Part shown: piece by piece, positions 27,868 through 36,398 of the stretch
Position numbering within the stretch: position 1 is the stretch's first letter
How the letters are laid out: every line of letters starts with the position of its first letter
Source of the DNA: Agrococcus sp. SL85
GTDB taxonomy: Bacteria; Actinomycetota; Actinomycetes; Actinomycetales; Microbacteriaceae
DNA: 64,000 nucleotides
Assembly (NCBI RefSeq): GCF_026625845.1
Contig: NZ_CP113066.1
Coordinates: 1,240,001-1,304,000 of the forward strand
Direction: 5' to 3'
Translations under genes and position numbers: made by a program
Notes under the pieces: generated by a model
What the model saw: only the letters and a program-made list of their open reading frames with translations
Database searches by the model: none
What the model was told of the DNA's origin: nothing

Positions 27868-27966
27868 CTAGCGCATGATGATCCACGGGTCACCATTGCG
27901 CATGGTGGCCTCGAGGACCGGGTCCTTGTCCTTGCTCAGCGACAGGTCGTTCTTGTTGGGACGCAT
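27868..27966 (-). CDS. Small gene encoding a 32-residue peptide
   Basis: A short ORF with the marks of a real gene. AAGGAG lies 6 to 9 nt upstream of the ATG, codons are those of highly expressed genes here (AAC, AAG, GAC, CTG, GTC, ATC), the stop is TAG, and a 19-bp terminator hairpin follows within 15 nt. A TACAAC element on the minus strand about 50 nt upstream could be the -10. The peptide starts MRPNKNDLSLSKDKDP and ends NGDPWIIMR. It is hydrophilic and charged with a short hydrophobic C-terminal patch, no Cys and no signal sequence. I do not recognise a family. A small regulatory protein or a modified-peptide precursor are possible, but no maturation genes are adjacent. Confidence 0.65.
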   Translation of the reverse strand: MRPNKNDLSLSKDKDPVLEATMRNGDPWIIMR

Positions 27967-28108
27967 GGCGCGCTCCTTCGTTCAGTGGGGGATCCGACGA
28001 TTCAGTTGTACAGGTCGAACGCGACTTTCCGCTACGGCAAAGTTCCGACACTCCGGAGGAGTCTCGAAGCGACCGTCCTGCGCTCGGATCGTAGGCGCGC
28101 CGCAGGCC

Positions 28109-28531
28109 TCAGGACTGCAGCGACGCGGCCTCGAGCTGGATCTCCACGCCCGAGAGCGCCTGCGAGACGGGGCAGCCCTGCTTGGCCTGCTCGGCGTAGC
28201 TCGCGAACTGCTCCTCGGTGAGGCCGGGCACCCAGCCGGAGACGGTGAGCACGCTCGTGGTGATGCCCGTGCCGGGCACGAACGACACCTTCGCGCTCGT
28301 CGAGAGCGTCTCGGGCTCGTGGCCGGCCTCGCTGAGGGCGTGCGAGAGCGCCATGGCGTAGCAGGAGGCGTGCGCCGCCGCGAGGAACTCCTCGGGGGTG
28401 GTCGCGCCGCCCTCCTCCGCACGGGCCTTCCACGTGAGGTCGAAGCTGGAGCCGGTGCCGAGGGTCGTCGTGCCGGTGCCTGCTGCCAGGCTGCCGTTCC
28501 AGGTGGTGCTCGCGGTCGAGGTGATGGGCAT
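28109..28531 (-). CDS. OsmC/Ohr family peroxiredoxin
   Basis: A 140-residue thiol peroxidase of the OsmC branch. The two redox cysteines are in ASCYAMAL (about residue 57) and QGCPVS (about 119); TTPEEFLAAAHASCYAM is the family signature. These dimeric enzymes reduce organic hydroperoxides using dithiol donors such as lipoylated proteins. GAGGAGG lies 7 nt upstream of the ATG. It is monocistronic, and no OhrR regulator is adjacent. Confidence 0.92.
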   Translation of the reverse strand: MPITSTASTTWNGSLAAGTGTTTLGTGSSFDLTWKARAEEGGATTPEEFLAAAHASCYAMALSHALSEAGHEPETLSTSAKVSFVPGTGITTSVLTVSGWVPGLTEEQFASYAEQAKQGCPVSQALSGVEIQLEAASLQS

Positions 28532-28643
28532 TCGGGAACCTCCTCAGGATGCCGGGCGCCGTCTGCGCCGGCCGTGGCGAGGCTACTGCCGGGTGCTGTG
28601 CCCGACCCGGGCGCGGCCATGGCGTCGGTCATACGCTCGAGCC

Positions 28644-30386
28644 ATGCCACCGCTCGAGCAGCTCACGATCATGGCCGCGGCCGCCGTCGTGATCGTCGGC
28701 TTCGTCTCCCACTTCGCGAGCCGCATCGGGGTGGCCGCGCCGCTCGCGCTCGTGGTCGTCGGCATCGCGCTGGCCGTCATCCCCGGCACGCCCGAGATCG
28801 AGCTCGAGCCGGAGCTCATCCTCACGGTCGTCCTGCCGCCGCTGCTCTACGCCGCGGCCCTGCAGGTGCCCTTCGTCGAGCTGCGCCGCAACCTCCGCGT
28901 GATCGGCTTCCTGTCGGTCGTGCTCGTCGTGGTCTCGGCCGCGGTCGCCGGCCTCGTCGTGCACGCGCTGCTCGGCGGCGTCGGCCTCGCGCTCGCGATC
29001 GCGCTCGGCGCGGTGGTCTCGCCGCCCGACGCCGTCGCCGCGATCAGCCTCGGCAAGCGGCTCGGGCTCCCGCCCCGCATCGTGACGATCCTCGAGGGCG
29101 AGGGCCTCGTCAACGACGCGACGGCGCTCGTGCTGCTCAGCACCGCGCTCTCGATCGCGACGGCCGATCAGGGCCTCGCGCTCGACGGCTGGGACGTCGT
29201 GCGCGACTTCGCCTGGGCCGTCGCGGGCGCGCTCGTGCTCGGCTGGCTCGCGGGCACCGCCGCGGTGCGGCTGCGAGCGCGCGTGCGCGACAGCGTGCTC
29301 GACACCGCGGTCTCGCTCGTCGTGCCCTTCGTGGCCTTCCTCGCGGCCGAGCAGATCGCGGCCTCCGGCGTCGTCGCCGTCGTGGTCGCGGGGATCGTGG
29401 TCGGCAACGGCGGGGCCTACCGGATCCGCGCCGCCCACCGCCGCGCGGAGGGCGTGAACTGGCGCACGTTCACGATGCTCGTCGAGAACGGCGTCTTCCT
29501 GCTCATGGGGTACCTGCTGCCGCCCGTCGTGCTCCACGTCGCCCAGGGGCAGGAGAGCCTGGGCCTCGTGCTCGGCGTCGGGCTCGTGCTCACCCTCGTG
29601 CTCATCGCGCTGCGGCTCGCCGTGATGCCGCTGCTGCTGTGGTCGATCCGGGCGCGGGCCGGCACGCTCGCCCGCCGCCAGAGCGTCGCCGTCGACCGGA
29701 TGGCCGCGGCCGACGAGCGCTTCGGCGCCGTCGACGACGCACGCATCCGCAGCCGGCTCGATCGCTTCCGCGGCATCGTCGACCGCAACCAGCACGACGT
29801 GACCGCCGAGCGCGACGGCGCGCTCGGCTGGCGCGACGGCGTCGTGCTCGGCATGGCCGGCATGCGCGGCGTCGTCACGATCGCCGCGGCGCAGACCCTG
29901 CCCGGCGACCATCCGCTCTACGAGTCGCTCGTGCTCATCGCCTTCGTCGTCGCGATCGCGACGCTGCTCCCGCAGGGCCTGCTCCTGCCGGTCGTCGTGC
30001 GGCGGCTGCGGCTCGCGCGCGACGTCGACGTGAGCGAGCGCGCGCAGCTCGCGCGGCTCGCGGGCCGCCTGCAGGAGGTCGGCGCGGCCGCGATCGAGGA
30101 GGCCGCCGACGGCTCCGAGCTCGATCGGCGCGCGGCAGCGACGCTGCGCCGCCGCATCGACGAGCGCGCCGCCGACGCCGCGGCGATGGCGGGAGGCGGC
30201 GACGACGAGGCGCGGATCGCGCTGCTGCGCCGCATCGGCGAGCTGCAGCGCGCCGAGATCGATGCCGAGCGCGCTGCCCTCGACGTCGAGCGGCGGCGCG
30301 GGGAGTTCTCGTCCGAGGCGATCGCGGCGGTGCTGCAGGCGCTCGACGACCAGGAGATCCGCCTGGAGCGGATGCAGGGCGACTGA
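28644..30386 (+). CDS. CPA1 family Na+/H+ antiporter
   Basis: A 580-residue antiporter. About 12 transmembrane helices occupy residues 1-430, with the CPA1 ion-site motifs SPPDAVAA and EGEGLVNDATALV. A cytoplasmic loop of about 60 residues (about 350-410) interrupts the helices before the conserved GMRGVVTIAAAQTLP helix, and a charged, helical C-terminal domain (about 455-580) follows. It would exchange Na+ or K+ for H+ in pH and salt homeostasis. ATG 28644 is 6 nt after TACGCT (28632-28637), implying a leaderless mRNA. Confidence 0.9.
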   Translation: MPPLEQLTIMAAAAVVIVGFVSHFASRIGVAAPLALVVVGIALAVIPGTPEIELEPELILTVVLPPLLYAAALQVPFVELRRNLRVIGFLSVVLVVVSAAVAGLVVHALLGGVGLALAIALGAVVSPPDAVAAISLGKRLGLPPRIVTILEGEGLVNDATALVLLSTALSIATADQGLALDGWDVVRDFAWAVAGALVLGWLAGTAAVRLRARVRDSVLDTAVSLVVPFVAFLAAEQIAASGVVAVVVAGIVVGNGGAYRIRAAHRRAEGVNWRTFTMLVENGVFLLMGYLLPPVVLHVAQGQESLGLVLGVGLVLTLVLIALRLAVMPLLLWSIRARAGTLARRQSVAVDRMAAADERFGAVDDARIRSRLDRFRGIVDRNQHDVTAERDGALGWRDGVVLGMAGMRGVVTIAAAQTLPGDHPLYESLVLIAFVVAIATLLPQGLLLPVVVRRLRLARDVDVSERAQLARLAGRLQEVGAAAIEEAADGSELDRRAAATLRRRIDERAADAAAMAGGGDDEARIALLRRIGELQRAEIDAERAALDVERRRGEFSSEAIAAVLQALDDQEIRLERMQGD

Positions 30387-30413
30387 CGCGCCCGCGGATG
30401 CTTGGATGGGTGC

Positions 30414-30785
30414 ATGACTGAGAAGCCCCAGATCGACGCCCCCGAGGGCCCCGCGCCCGATGACCTCGTCATCACCGACATCACCGTCGGCGACGGCGAC
30501 CTCGCCGAGGCCGGCAAGCAGGTGTCCGTGCACTACGTGGGCGTGACCCACTCCACCGGCGAGGAGTTCGACGCCTCCTACAACCGCGGCGCGCCGCTCG
30601 AGTTCCCGCTCGGCGTCGGCATGGTCATCAAGGGCTGGGAGCAGGGCATCGAGGGCATGCGCGTCGGCGGCCGCCGCCAGCTCGTCATCCCGCCCCACCT
30701 GGCCTACGGCGAGCGCGGCGCGGGCGGCGTGATCGGCCCGGGCGAGACGCTGATCTTCGTCTGCGACCTCATGGGCGTGAAGTAG
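30414..30785 (+). CDS. FKBP-type peptidyl-prolyl cis-trans isomerase
   Basis: A 123-residue single-domain cytosolic FKBP. The fold signatures are VSVHYVGVTHSTGEEFDAS, FPLGVGMVIKGWEQGIEGM, RRQLVIPPHLAYG and GETLIFVCDLMGVK. It would speed proline isomerisation during protein folding. ATG 30414 sits 6 nt after TTGGAT (30402-30407); the upstream in-frame ATG at 30402 overlaps that hexamer and is less likely. It converges on the glcD-like gene across a long hairpin. Confidence 0.93.
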   Translation: MTEKPQIDAPEGPAPDDLVITDITVGDGDLAEAGKQVSVHYVGVTHSTGEEFDASYNRGAPLEFPLGVGMVIKGWEQGIEGMRVGGRRQLVIPPHLAYGERGAGGVIGPGETLIFVCDLMGVK

Positions 30786-30798
30786 CCCCACCGCTCCG

Positions 30799-30866
30799 CG
30801 AGAGGTACGCCTCCGCCCGGCAGGTACTGGTGGACCGGTACCCCTCGGGCAGAGGGGTACCTCTCG
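30799..30866. repeat. Long imperfect palindrome between convergent genes (possible bidirectional terminator)
   Basis: The 68-nt segment folds back on itself around 30832: CGAGAGGTAC at the left edge pairs with GTACCTCTCG at the right edge, and most of the 33 possible pairs are Watson-Crick. Four GGTAC motifs are placed symmetrically. It separates fkbp (plus) from the glcD-like gene (minus), so it may terminate both. There is no T-run, and its length is unusual for a simple terminator. Confidence 0.65.
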
Positions 30867-30888
30867 TTGCGTCCGACGGAGGGGCGGG

Positions 30889-32250
30889 CTAGAGGGCCTT
30901 GCCGGGGTTCAGGATGCCCTGGGGGTCGAAGGCCGCCTTGATCGCGTGCTGCAGCGCGAGCTGCCGCTCGCCCAGCTCGTCGACGAGCCAGCGGCGCTTC
31001 AGCGTGCCGACGCCGTGCTCGCCCGTGAGCGTGCCGCCGAGCTCGAGCGCCGCCTGGAACACCTCGTCGGCCGCCGCCCACACGGCCGCGGGCGGCTCCA
31101 GGCCGTCGGGGCCCTCGCCCTCGAAGACGAAGGTGGGGTGCAGGTTGCCGTCGCCCGCATGGCACGTCACCGGCAGGCGGACGCCGTGGCGCGCCGCGAC
31201 GTCGCGGCAGATGCGGAACATGTCGGCCATGCGCGAGCGCGGCACCGACACGTCCTCGACGAGGATCGACCCGAACGACTCGAGCGCGAAGTGCACCTGG
31301 CGCCGCACCTGCGTCAGCAGCTCGCTGCGCGAGGGGTCGTCGGTGACCTCCACCTCGCCGCCGTGCGCCTCGAGCATCGCGGCGGCCGTGCGCGCGACCT
31401 CCTCGGCTCCGGCCTCGTCGGCCTGCAGCAGCACGAAGGCGCCGCGCATCGGCTCGCCCGTGTAGGCGGCGAGCATCTCGACGCCCTGCCGGTCGACGAG
31501 CTCCATGATCGCGGGGCGCAGCCGCGCCGCGGTGATCGCGGTGCACGCCGCGGCCGCCCGCTCCTCGTCGGGGAAGAACGCGCCCACCGTCCACACCGGT
31601 CCGGTCACGGCGGGGCGCAGCTGCAGCACCGCGCCCACGACGATGCCCAGCGTGCCCTCCGAGCCGATCATGAGCGCCGTGATGTCGAGCCCCGTCACGC
31701 CCTTCACGGTGCGGTGACCGGTGCGGATCAGCTCGCCGTCGGCGAGCACGACGTCGAGCGCGCGCACCCACTCGCGGGTCACGCCGTGCTTCGCGCAGAG
31801 CAGGCCGCCCGCGTTCGTCGCGATGTTGCCGCCCACCGAGGCGATGGCGCGGCTCGCGGGGTCGGGAGGCCACCACAGGCCGTGGCTCGCGAGCAGCTCG
31901 TCGAGCTCGAGGTTGCGGATGCCGGGCTCGACCGTGCAGGTCTGGTCGACGAGCGAGACGTCGAGGAGTCGGCGCATCCGGTCGACCGAGACGACGAGCT
32001 CGCCGGGGCCGGCGTTGGCGCCGCCGGCGAGGCCCGTGCCCGCGCCGCGCGCGACGACGGGCACGCGGTGCGCGCTCGCCCAGCGCATGGCCGCCTGCAC
32101 GTGCGCCACCTCCTCCGCCTCGACGATCGCGAGCGGAGGGCCGTCGGAGCGGTGGCCGGAGCGATCGGCTCGCACGGCCTCGAGCCTCGCTGGCTCGGTG
32201 ACGAGCACGCGATCGGGGAGGGCCGACCGCAGCTCGTCCAACGGGGTCAC
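30889..32250 (-). CDS. FAD-linked oxidase (glycolate/D-lactate dehydrogenase GlcD-like)
   Basis: A 453-residue flavoprotein. The N-terminal PCMH-type FAD domain carries PVVARGAGTGLAGGANAGPG and SVGGNIATNAGGLLCAKHG; the C-terminal oxidase domain carries VTCHAGDGNLHP and the final GTLTGEHGVGTLKR and DPQGILNPGKAL. The family oxidises D-2-hydroxy acids (glycolate, D-lactate) and passes electrons to the respiratory chain. No GlcE/GlcF partners are adjacent. The start GTG 32250 overlaps the stop of the upstream phosphatase gene (GTGA), so the two are cotranscribed. Confidence 0.9.
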   Translation of the reverse strand: MTPLDELRSALPDRVLVTEPARLEAVRADRSGHRSDGPPLAIVEAEEVAHVQAAMRWASAHRVPVVARGAGTGLAGGANAGPGELVVSVDRMRRLLDVSLVDQTCTVEPGIRNLELDELLASHGLWWPPDPASRAIASVGGNIATNAGGLLCAKHGVTREWVRALDVVLADGELIRTGHRTVKGVTGLDITALMIGSEGTLGIVVGAVLQLRPAVTGPVWTVGAFFPDEERAAAACTAITAARLRPAIMELVDRQGVEMLAAYTGEPMRGAFVLLQADEAGAEEVARTAAAMLEAHGGEVEVTDDPSRSELLTQVRRQVHFALESFGSILVEDVSVPRSRMADMFRICRDVAARHGVRLPVTCHAGDGNLHPTFVFEGEGPDGLEPPAAVWAAADEVFQAALELGGTLTGEHGVGTLKRRWLVDELGERQLALQHAIKAAFDPQGILNPGKAL

Positions 32251-32792
32251 CGCAGCACCAGCCCCTCCGCCGCGACCCAGGCCCCCGGCGCGCCGGTGAA
32301 GCGCACGGAGTGCGCGTTGTCGGGCGTCTCGGTCTCGAGGCCCGTGACGGCGTCGGCGAAGGCGCGGATGAAGGTGCCGTGGCACACGATGACGAGGCCG
32401 TCGACCGGATGCGCGGCGGCGACCGCGTCGACGGCCGCGACGGCGCGCTCCTTGAGCGCCGCGAACGGCTCCTCGCCCGGCCAGTCGGTGCCGAAGCGCT
32501 CGAGGGCCTCGGCCTTCGTGAGCCCCTCGACCTCGCCGTAGGCCCGCTCCACCAGGCTCTCGTAGCGGCCCGCGACCTCGAGGCCCAGCGCCGCAGCGAC
32601 GATGTCGGCCGTCACCATCGCGCGGCCGAGCGTGGACGAGACGACGGCGTCCCAGCGCTCGTCGGCGAGGAGCCGCGCGGCGGTCCGCGCCTGCGCGATG
32701 CCGGTCTCGTTGAGCGGGATGTCGCTCGTGCCCTGCATCCTGCCGTGGAGGTTGAAGTCGGTCTGGCCGTGGCGGACGAGGGCGATCTCCAT
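32247..32792 (-). CDS. Histidine phosphatase family protein (phosphoglycerate mutase-like)
   Basis: A 181-residue branch-1 histidine phosphatase. The catalytic RHG motif is in ALVRHGQTDFN near the N-terminus, the family Glu is in ERAYGEVEG, and the second His in VIVCHGTFIRAF. It may be a broad phosphatase or an alpha-ribazole/sugar-phosphate enzyme; the substrate is not evident. A TAGGCT hexamer on the minus strand (32799-32804) ends 6 nt before the ATG, fitting leaderless expression of this two-gene operon with the glcD-like oxidase. Confidence 0.87.
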   Translation of the reverse strand: MEIALVRHGQTDFNLHGRMQGTSDIPLNETGIAQARTAARLLADERWDAVVSSTLGRAMVTADIVAAALGLEVAGRYESLVERAYGEVEGLTKAEALERFGTDWPGEEPFAALKERAVAAVDAVAAAHPVDGLVIVCHGTFIRAFADAVTGLETETPDNAHSVRFTGAPGAWVAAEGLVLR

Positions 32793-32884
32793 GCCCCGAG
32801 CCTACGTCGGCGAGGATGCCGCCCATCCACAGGCTCACATCTCGGCCTCCCCGCGCGAACGCAGGGCATGAGAGGAATCCGGGC

Positions 32885-33388
32885 ATGACGCACACCACCA
32901 TCGAGACCCCCATCGGCACCCTCACGCTCGTCGCGGGCGAGGCAGGCCTCACCGGCGCCTACATGGAGGGGCACCGCCCCGCGCCCGACGAGACCACCTG
33001 GGGCGAGCGCGACGACGCGCCCGCGGCCGGCACGCCGCTGGCGGAGGCGGCCGCGCAGCTCGCCGCCTACTTCGCGGGCGATCGCACCGGCTTCGACCTG
33101 CCGCTCGACCCGGGCGGCACCGACTTCCAGCGGAAGGTCTGGGCGGCGCTCGCCGAGATCCCCTACGGCGAGACCCGCACCTACGGCTGGATCGCCGAGC
33201 GGATCGGGCAGCCGACGGCGGTGCGGGCGGTGGGGCTCGCGAACAGCCGCAACCCGCTCTCGGTCATCGTGCCCTGCCACCGGGTGGTGGGCTCGACCGG
33301 CAAGCTCACCGGGTATGCGGGCGGCGTGGAGCGGAAGTCCCTCCTGCTCGATCACGAGCGCGGCGCGCGGCTAGATTCGGTCGCGTGA
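32885..33388 (+). CDS. ogt: Methylated-DNA--protein-cysteine methyltransferase (first copy)
   Basis: A 167-residue suicidal DNA repair protein that moves O6-alkyl groups from guanine onto its own cysteine. The DNA-binding domain has EIPYGETRTYGWIAE and the arginine-finger region RAVGLANSRNPL; the acceptor is in VPCHRVVG. AGAGGAA precedes ATG 32885. The stop overlaps the sigma-factor start (GTGA), which places it first in a three-gene unit with a sigma factor and a second alkyltransferase. Confidence 0.93.
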   Translation: MTHTTIETPIGTLTLVAGEAGLTGAYMEGHRPAPDETTWGERDDAPAAGTPLAEAAAQLAAYFAGDRTGFDLPLDPGGTDFQRKVWAALAEIPYGETRTYGWIAERIGQPTAVRAVGLANSRNPLSVIVPCHRVVGSTGKLTGYAGGVERKSLLLDHERGARLDSVA

Positions 33389-33864
33389 GCCGTGCGCCCT
33401 TCGAGAGGATCGTCGCCGCGCACGGCGACCGCGTCTGGCGGGTCTGCCGGGCGCTGCTGCCGCACGCCGATGCCGAGGATGCCTGGAGCGAGACGTTCCT
33501 CGCCGCGCTCGAGGCGCATCCGACGCTCGACGACGCCCGCATCGAGGGGTGGCTCGTGACCGTCGCGCACCGGCGCTCGGTCGACGTGCTGCGGCGCTCG
33601 TCGCGACTCGTGGCGGGGGAGCCGGCCGAGCGGGCCGCCCCGGAGCGCGCCCGCGACCTCGACCTCGCGCGCGCGCTCGGGCTGCTGCCGGAGCGGCAGC
33701 GCGAGGCGGTCGTGCTGCACCACCTGGGCGGGCTGCCCTTCCTGGAGGTCGCGGCGCAGCTGGGGTCGACCCCCACGGCGGTGCGCCGCGCCTCGTCCGA
33801 CGGGGTGCGGCGGCTGCGCGAGCTCATGGGCGCGACGGCGGAGCGAGGCGGAGCGGATGCCTGA
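33385..33864 (+). CDS. ECF-type RNA polymerase sigma factor
   Basis: A 159-residue sigma-70 family protein with only regions 2 and 4. Region 2 includes DAEDAWSETFLAAL and WLVTVAHRRSVDVLRR; region 4 includes LPERQREAVVLHHLGGLPF and a helix-turn-helix (EVAAQLGSTPTAVRRASSDG). No anti-sigma factor is adjacent. GTG 33385 overlaps the ogt stop, and a TAGATT hexamer (33372-33377) inside ogt lies 7 nt upstream, so it may also be transcribed alone. It is flanked on both sides by O6-alkylguanine transferase genes, suggesting a response to alkylation damage (inference). Confidence 0.88.
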   Translation: MSRAPFERIVAAHGDRVWRVCRALLPHADAEDAWSETFLAALEAHPTLDDARIEGWLVTVAHRRSVDVLRRSSRLVAGEPAERAAPERARDLDLARALGLLPERQREAVVLHHLGGLPFLEVAAQLGSTPTAVRRASSDGVRRLRELMGATAERGGADA

Positions 33865-34474
33865 CGACGTGCTGCCCGACGGCTCCCCGGCCGGGGACCT
33901 GGCCCTCGACGTCCCGCCCGCACCGCTCGACGCGCTCCGCACGCGGCTCGCGGCCGAGGCCGCCAGGGCCGGGCTGCTCGACGTCGCCTACCGCCGCCTC
34001 GACACGGCCGTCGGCGCGCTGCTGGTCGCCGGCACCGAGCGAGGCCTCGTCTCCGTGACCTTCGACGGCGCCGACCCCGATGCCACGCTCGAGCGGCTCG
34101 CGCGCGAGCTGTCGCCGCGCCTCCTCGAGGCGCCCACGCGCCTCGACGCCGCGGCGCGCGGCCTCGAGGCGCTCGTCGACGGCTCCGCCCGCGCCTACGA
34201 GGGCTCGCTCGACCTCGCGCTCGCACATGGCTTCGGCCGCACGGTCGTCGAGCGGCTGCGCGAGATCCCCTATGGCCAGACGCGCTCGTACGGCGAGGTC
34301 GCGGTCGCGGCCGGCTCTCCGCGCGCGGTGCGCGCCGTCGGCACCGCCTGCCGCCGCAACCCGCTGCCCATCGCGATCCCGTGCCACCGCGTCGTGCGCT
34401 CCGACGGCTCGCTCGGGCAGTACGCGGGCGGGCAGGAGGCGAAGCGGCTGCTGCTGCAGGTCGAGGGGCGCTGA
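33857..34474 (+). CDS. Methylated-DNA--protein-cysteine methyltransferase (second copy, N-terminally extended)
   Basis: A 205-residue alkyltransferase. Its first 60 or so residues form an extension (DALRTRLAAEAARAGLLDVAYRR) not seen in the first copy. The catalytic domain has EIPYGQTRSYGEVA, RAVGTACRRNPLP and acceptor IPCHRVVRSDGSLG. The gene overlaps the sigma-factor gene by 8 nt. The extra N-terminal helix could couple the protein to the sigma factor, but that is speculation. Confidence 0.9.
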   Translation: MPDDVLPDGSPAGDLALDVPPAPLDALRTRLAAEAARAGLLDVAYRRLDTAVGALLVAGTERGLVSVTFDGADPDATLERLARELSPRLLEAPTRLDAAARGLEALVDGSARAYEGSLDLALAHGFGRTVVERLREIPYGQTRSYGEVAVAAGSPRAVRAVGTACRRNPLPIAIPCHRVVRSDGSLGQYAGGQEAKRLLLQVEGR

Positions 34475-34504
34475 CCGGGGCCGACCGGCGGCTAGGTTGG
34501 TCGG

Positions 34505-35422
34505 GTGCCACACACCGAGCTCCTCGCCGTCGTCGAGCGCGACGGCTTCGTCGAGTCCGAGCACCGCGGCGTCGCGGTCGTCCTCGATCCGGACGGGCGG
34601 GTGATCGAGCGCCACGGCGACGTCGCGCTGCCCTTCCTCGCCCGCAGCGCCCTGAAGCCCCTCTACGCGGCCTCGATCGTCGAGGCAGGGCTCGTCGACC
34701 TCGAGCCCGCGTGGGCGGCGCTCGCGAGCGCGAGCCACCACGGCGAGCAGGTGCACGTCGACACGGCGACCGCCATGGCCGCCGCGCTCGGCGTCGACGA
34801 GGCGGCGCTCCGCTGCCCGCCCATGCGCGCCCCCGGCGGCGGCGAGCGGCGCTTCGCGCACATGTGCGTCGGCAAGCACATCACGATGGCCGCGGCGGCG
34901 CGCGCGATGGGCGCGCCCGACGACTACTGGGCCGACGCGCATCCGCTCGCTGCGCTCCTGCGGCGCGGCGTCGCGGAGGCGGCCGGCGAAGCGGAGGGCA
35001 TCGTGGCGCACGACGGCTGCGGCGCGCTCGTCTTCTCCACCACGCCCGTGGGCATGGCCCGGGCGTTCCAGCGCCTCCGCCCGGGCGGCGACGACGCGTT
35101 CGCGCGCATCGGCGACGCCATGCGGGCGCACCCCGTGCTCATCGACGGCGCGGGCAAGCCCGACGCGGTCGTCATCGCCGAGACCGGCTGCGCGACGAAG
35201 TTCGGCGCCGAGGGCACGCAGGCGATCGTCGCGCCCGACGGCACGACCGTCGTCGTGAAGGCCGCCGACGGCGCCCGGCGGGCGGGCGCGCCGGTCGCGC
35301 TCGCGCTGCTCGAGCGGGCGGGCGCGATCCCCGCAGGCACCGGCGAGCGCCTCGCCGAGCCGCTCGGCCTCGTGCAGCGCAGCGCCGACGAGCCGGTCGG
35401 CATCCTCCGCGCGGTGGTCTGA
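34505..35422 (+). CDS. Asparaginase (Rhizobium/Bacillus AnsA-like, PF06089 type)
   Basis: A 305-residue enzyme of the thermolabile rhizobial-type asparaginase family (L-asparagine to aspartate plus ammonia). Recognisable stretches are VERDGFVESEHRGVAVV at the N-terminus, PFLARSALKPLYA, SASHHGEQVH, APGGGERRFAHMCVGKH and VAHDGCGALVFSTTPVGMARAF. GTG 34505 is 6 nt after TAGGTT (34493-34498), so leaderless initiation is likely. No signal peptide, so a cytosolic location. Confidence 0.9.
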   Translation: MPHTELLAVVERDGFVESEHRGVAVVLDPDGRVIERHGDVALPFLARSALKPLYAASIVEAGLVDLEPAWAALASASHHGEQVHVDTATAMAAALGVDEAALRCPPMRAPGGGERRFAHMCVGKHITMAAAARAMGAPDDYWADAHPLAALLRRGVAEAAGEAEGIVAHDGCGALVFSTTPVGMARAFQRLRPGGDDAFARIGDAMRAHPVLIDGAGKPDAVVIAETGCATKFGAEGTQAIVAPDGTTVVVKAADGARRAGAPVALALLERAGAIPAGTGERLAEPLGLVQRSADEPVGILRAVV

Positions 35423-35564
35423 GCGGGCCGCGGCCGCCGCGGCACGCGGGGACGCCGAGCGGCACGTGGCGTCGCCGCCGTGCCCGGCACGCGCTCGCGG
35501 ATAGCCTGGCCGCGGTCGGGTCGTCGCACCGCCTCCCGGCCTCCGCAGCCTCGGGAGGAGCCCC

Positions 35565-36332
35565 GTGACCGTCTTCGCCATGTCGCCCGACGGCGTCCGC
35601 ATCGCCCTGCACGAGCTCGGCGACCCCGAGGGCCTGCCCGTGCTCATGATCCACGGCTTCTCGTCGAACGCGCGGCGCAACTGGATCGACACGGGCTGGG
35701 GGCGCGCGCTCGAGCGCGAGGGCCTGCGCGGCATCGCGATGGACCTCCGCGGCCACGGCGACAGCGATCGGCCGACGACCGGCTACGAGGTGCCCCGGTT
35801 CCTCGACGACGTCGACGCCGTGCTCGAGCAGCTCATGCTCGACGAGCCGCCCGCGGCGATCGGCTACTCGATGGGCGCTCGCCTGCTCTGGCGGCACGCG
35901 GGCACGCGCACGCTCGCCTTCCGCGCGCTCGTGCTCGGCGGCCTCCCGGCCGGCGATCCGTTCCAGCGCTTCGACACGGCGCTCGCGCTGCGCGCCCTGG
36001 AGGGGCAGGCGGAGCCCGGCCCGATGGAGTCGTTCGTCGTCGACCTCGCCGGCGTCTTCCCCGAGCACGACCCGGCGACCCTCGTGCATCTCGCGGGGGA
36101 GGTCTCGCACACGCTCTTCGACGCGGCGGCCGCGCCGCCGCCGCAGCCGACCCTGCTCATGACCGGCGACGAGGACGCCCGAGCAGCCGACACGCGGACG
36201 CTCCTGCCGCTCCTGCCGCAGGGCTCGTTCCTGCCGATCCCCGGCAGGAACCACATGAACGCCCCCGTCTCGGGCACGTTCCGCCGCGAGGCGACGCGGT
36301 TCCTCGCGACGCAGCTGCGCGGCGAGGGCTGA
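35565..36332 (+). CDS. Alpha/beta hydrolase
   Basis: A 255-residue alpha/beta hydrolase-fold protein. Oxyanion-hole segment MIHGFSSNARRNW, MDLRGHGDSDRP, nucleophile elbow GYSMGA (Ser about residue 100), acid in LLMTGDEDAR and the catalytic His in IPGRNHMNAP are in the usual order. The substrate is unknown; esterase or lipase-like activity is plausible. GTG 35565 lies behind GGGAGGAG. A TAGCCT hexamer at about 35504-35509 may be the promoter. A 12-bp terminator hairpin follows. Confidence 0.85.
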   Translation: MTVFAMSPDGVRIALHELGDPEGLPVLMIHGFSSNARRNWIDTGWGRALEREGLRGIAMDLRGHGDSDRPTTGYEVPRFLDDVDAVLEQLMLDEPPAAIGYSMGARLLWRHAGTRTLAFRALVLGGLPAGDPFQRFDTALALRALEGQAEPGPMESFVVDLAGVFPEHDPATLVHLAGEVSHTLFDAAAAPPPQPTLLMTGDEDARAADTRTLLPLLPQGSFLPIPGRNHMNAPVSGTFRREATRFLATQLRGEG

Positions 36333-36398
36333 CGGGGCGCCGCCCGGCAGGATGGGCCCCTCGCGTCGCGGTCGGGGACCGGTGCCGGACATGATGCA

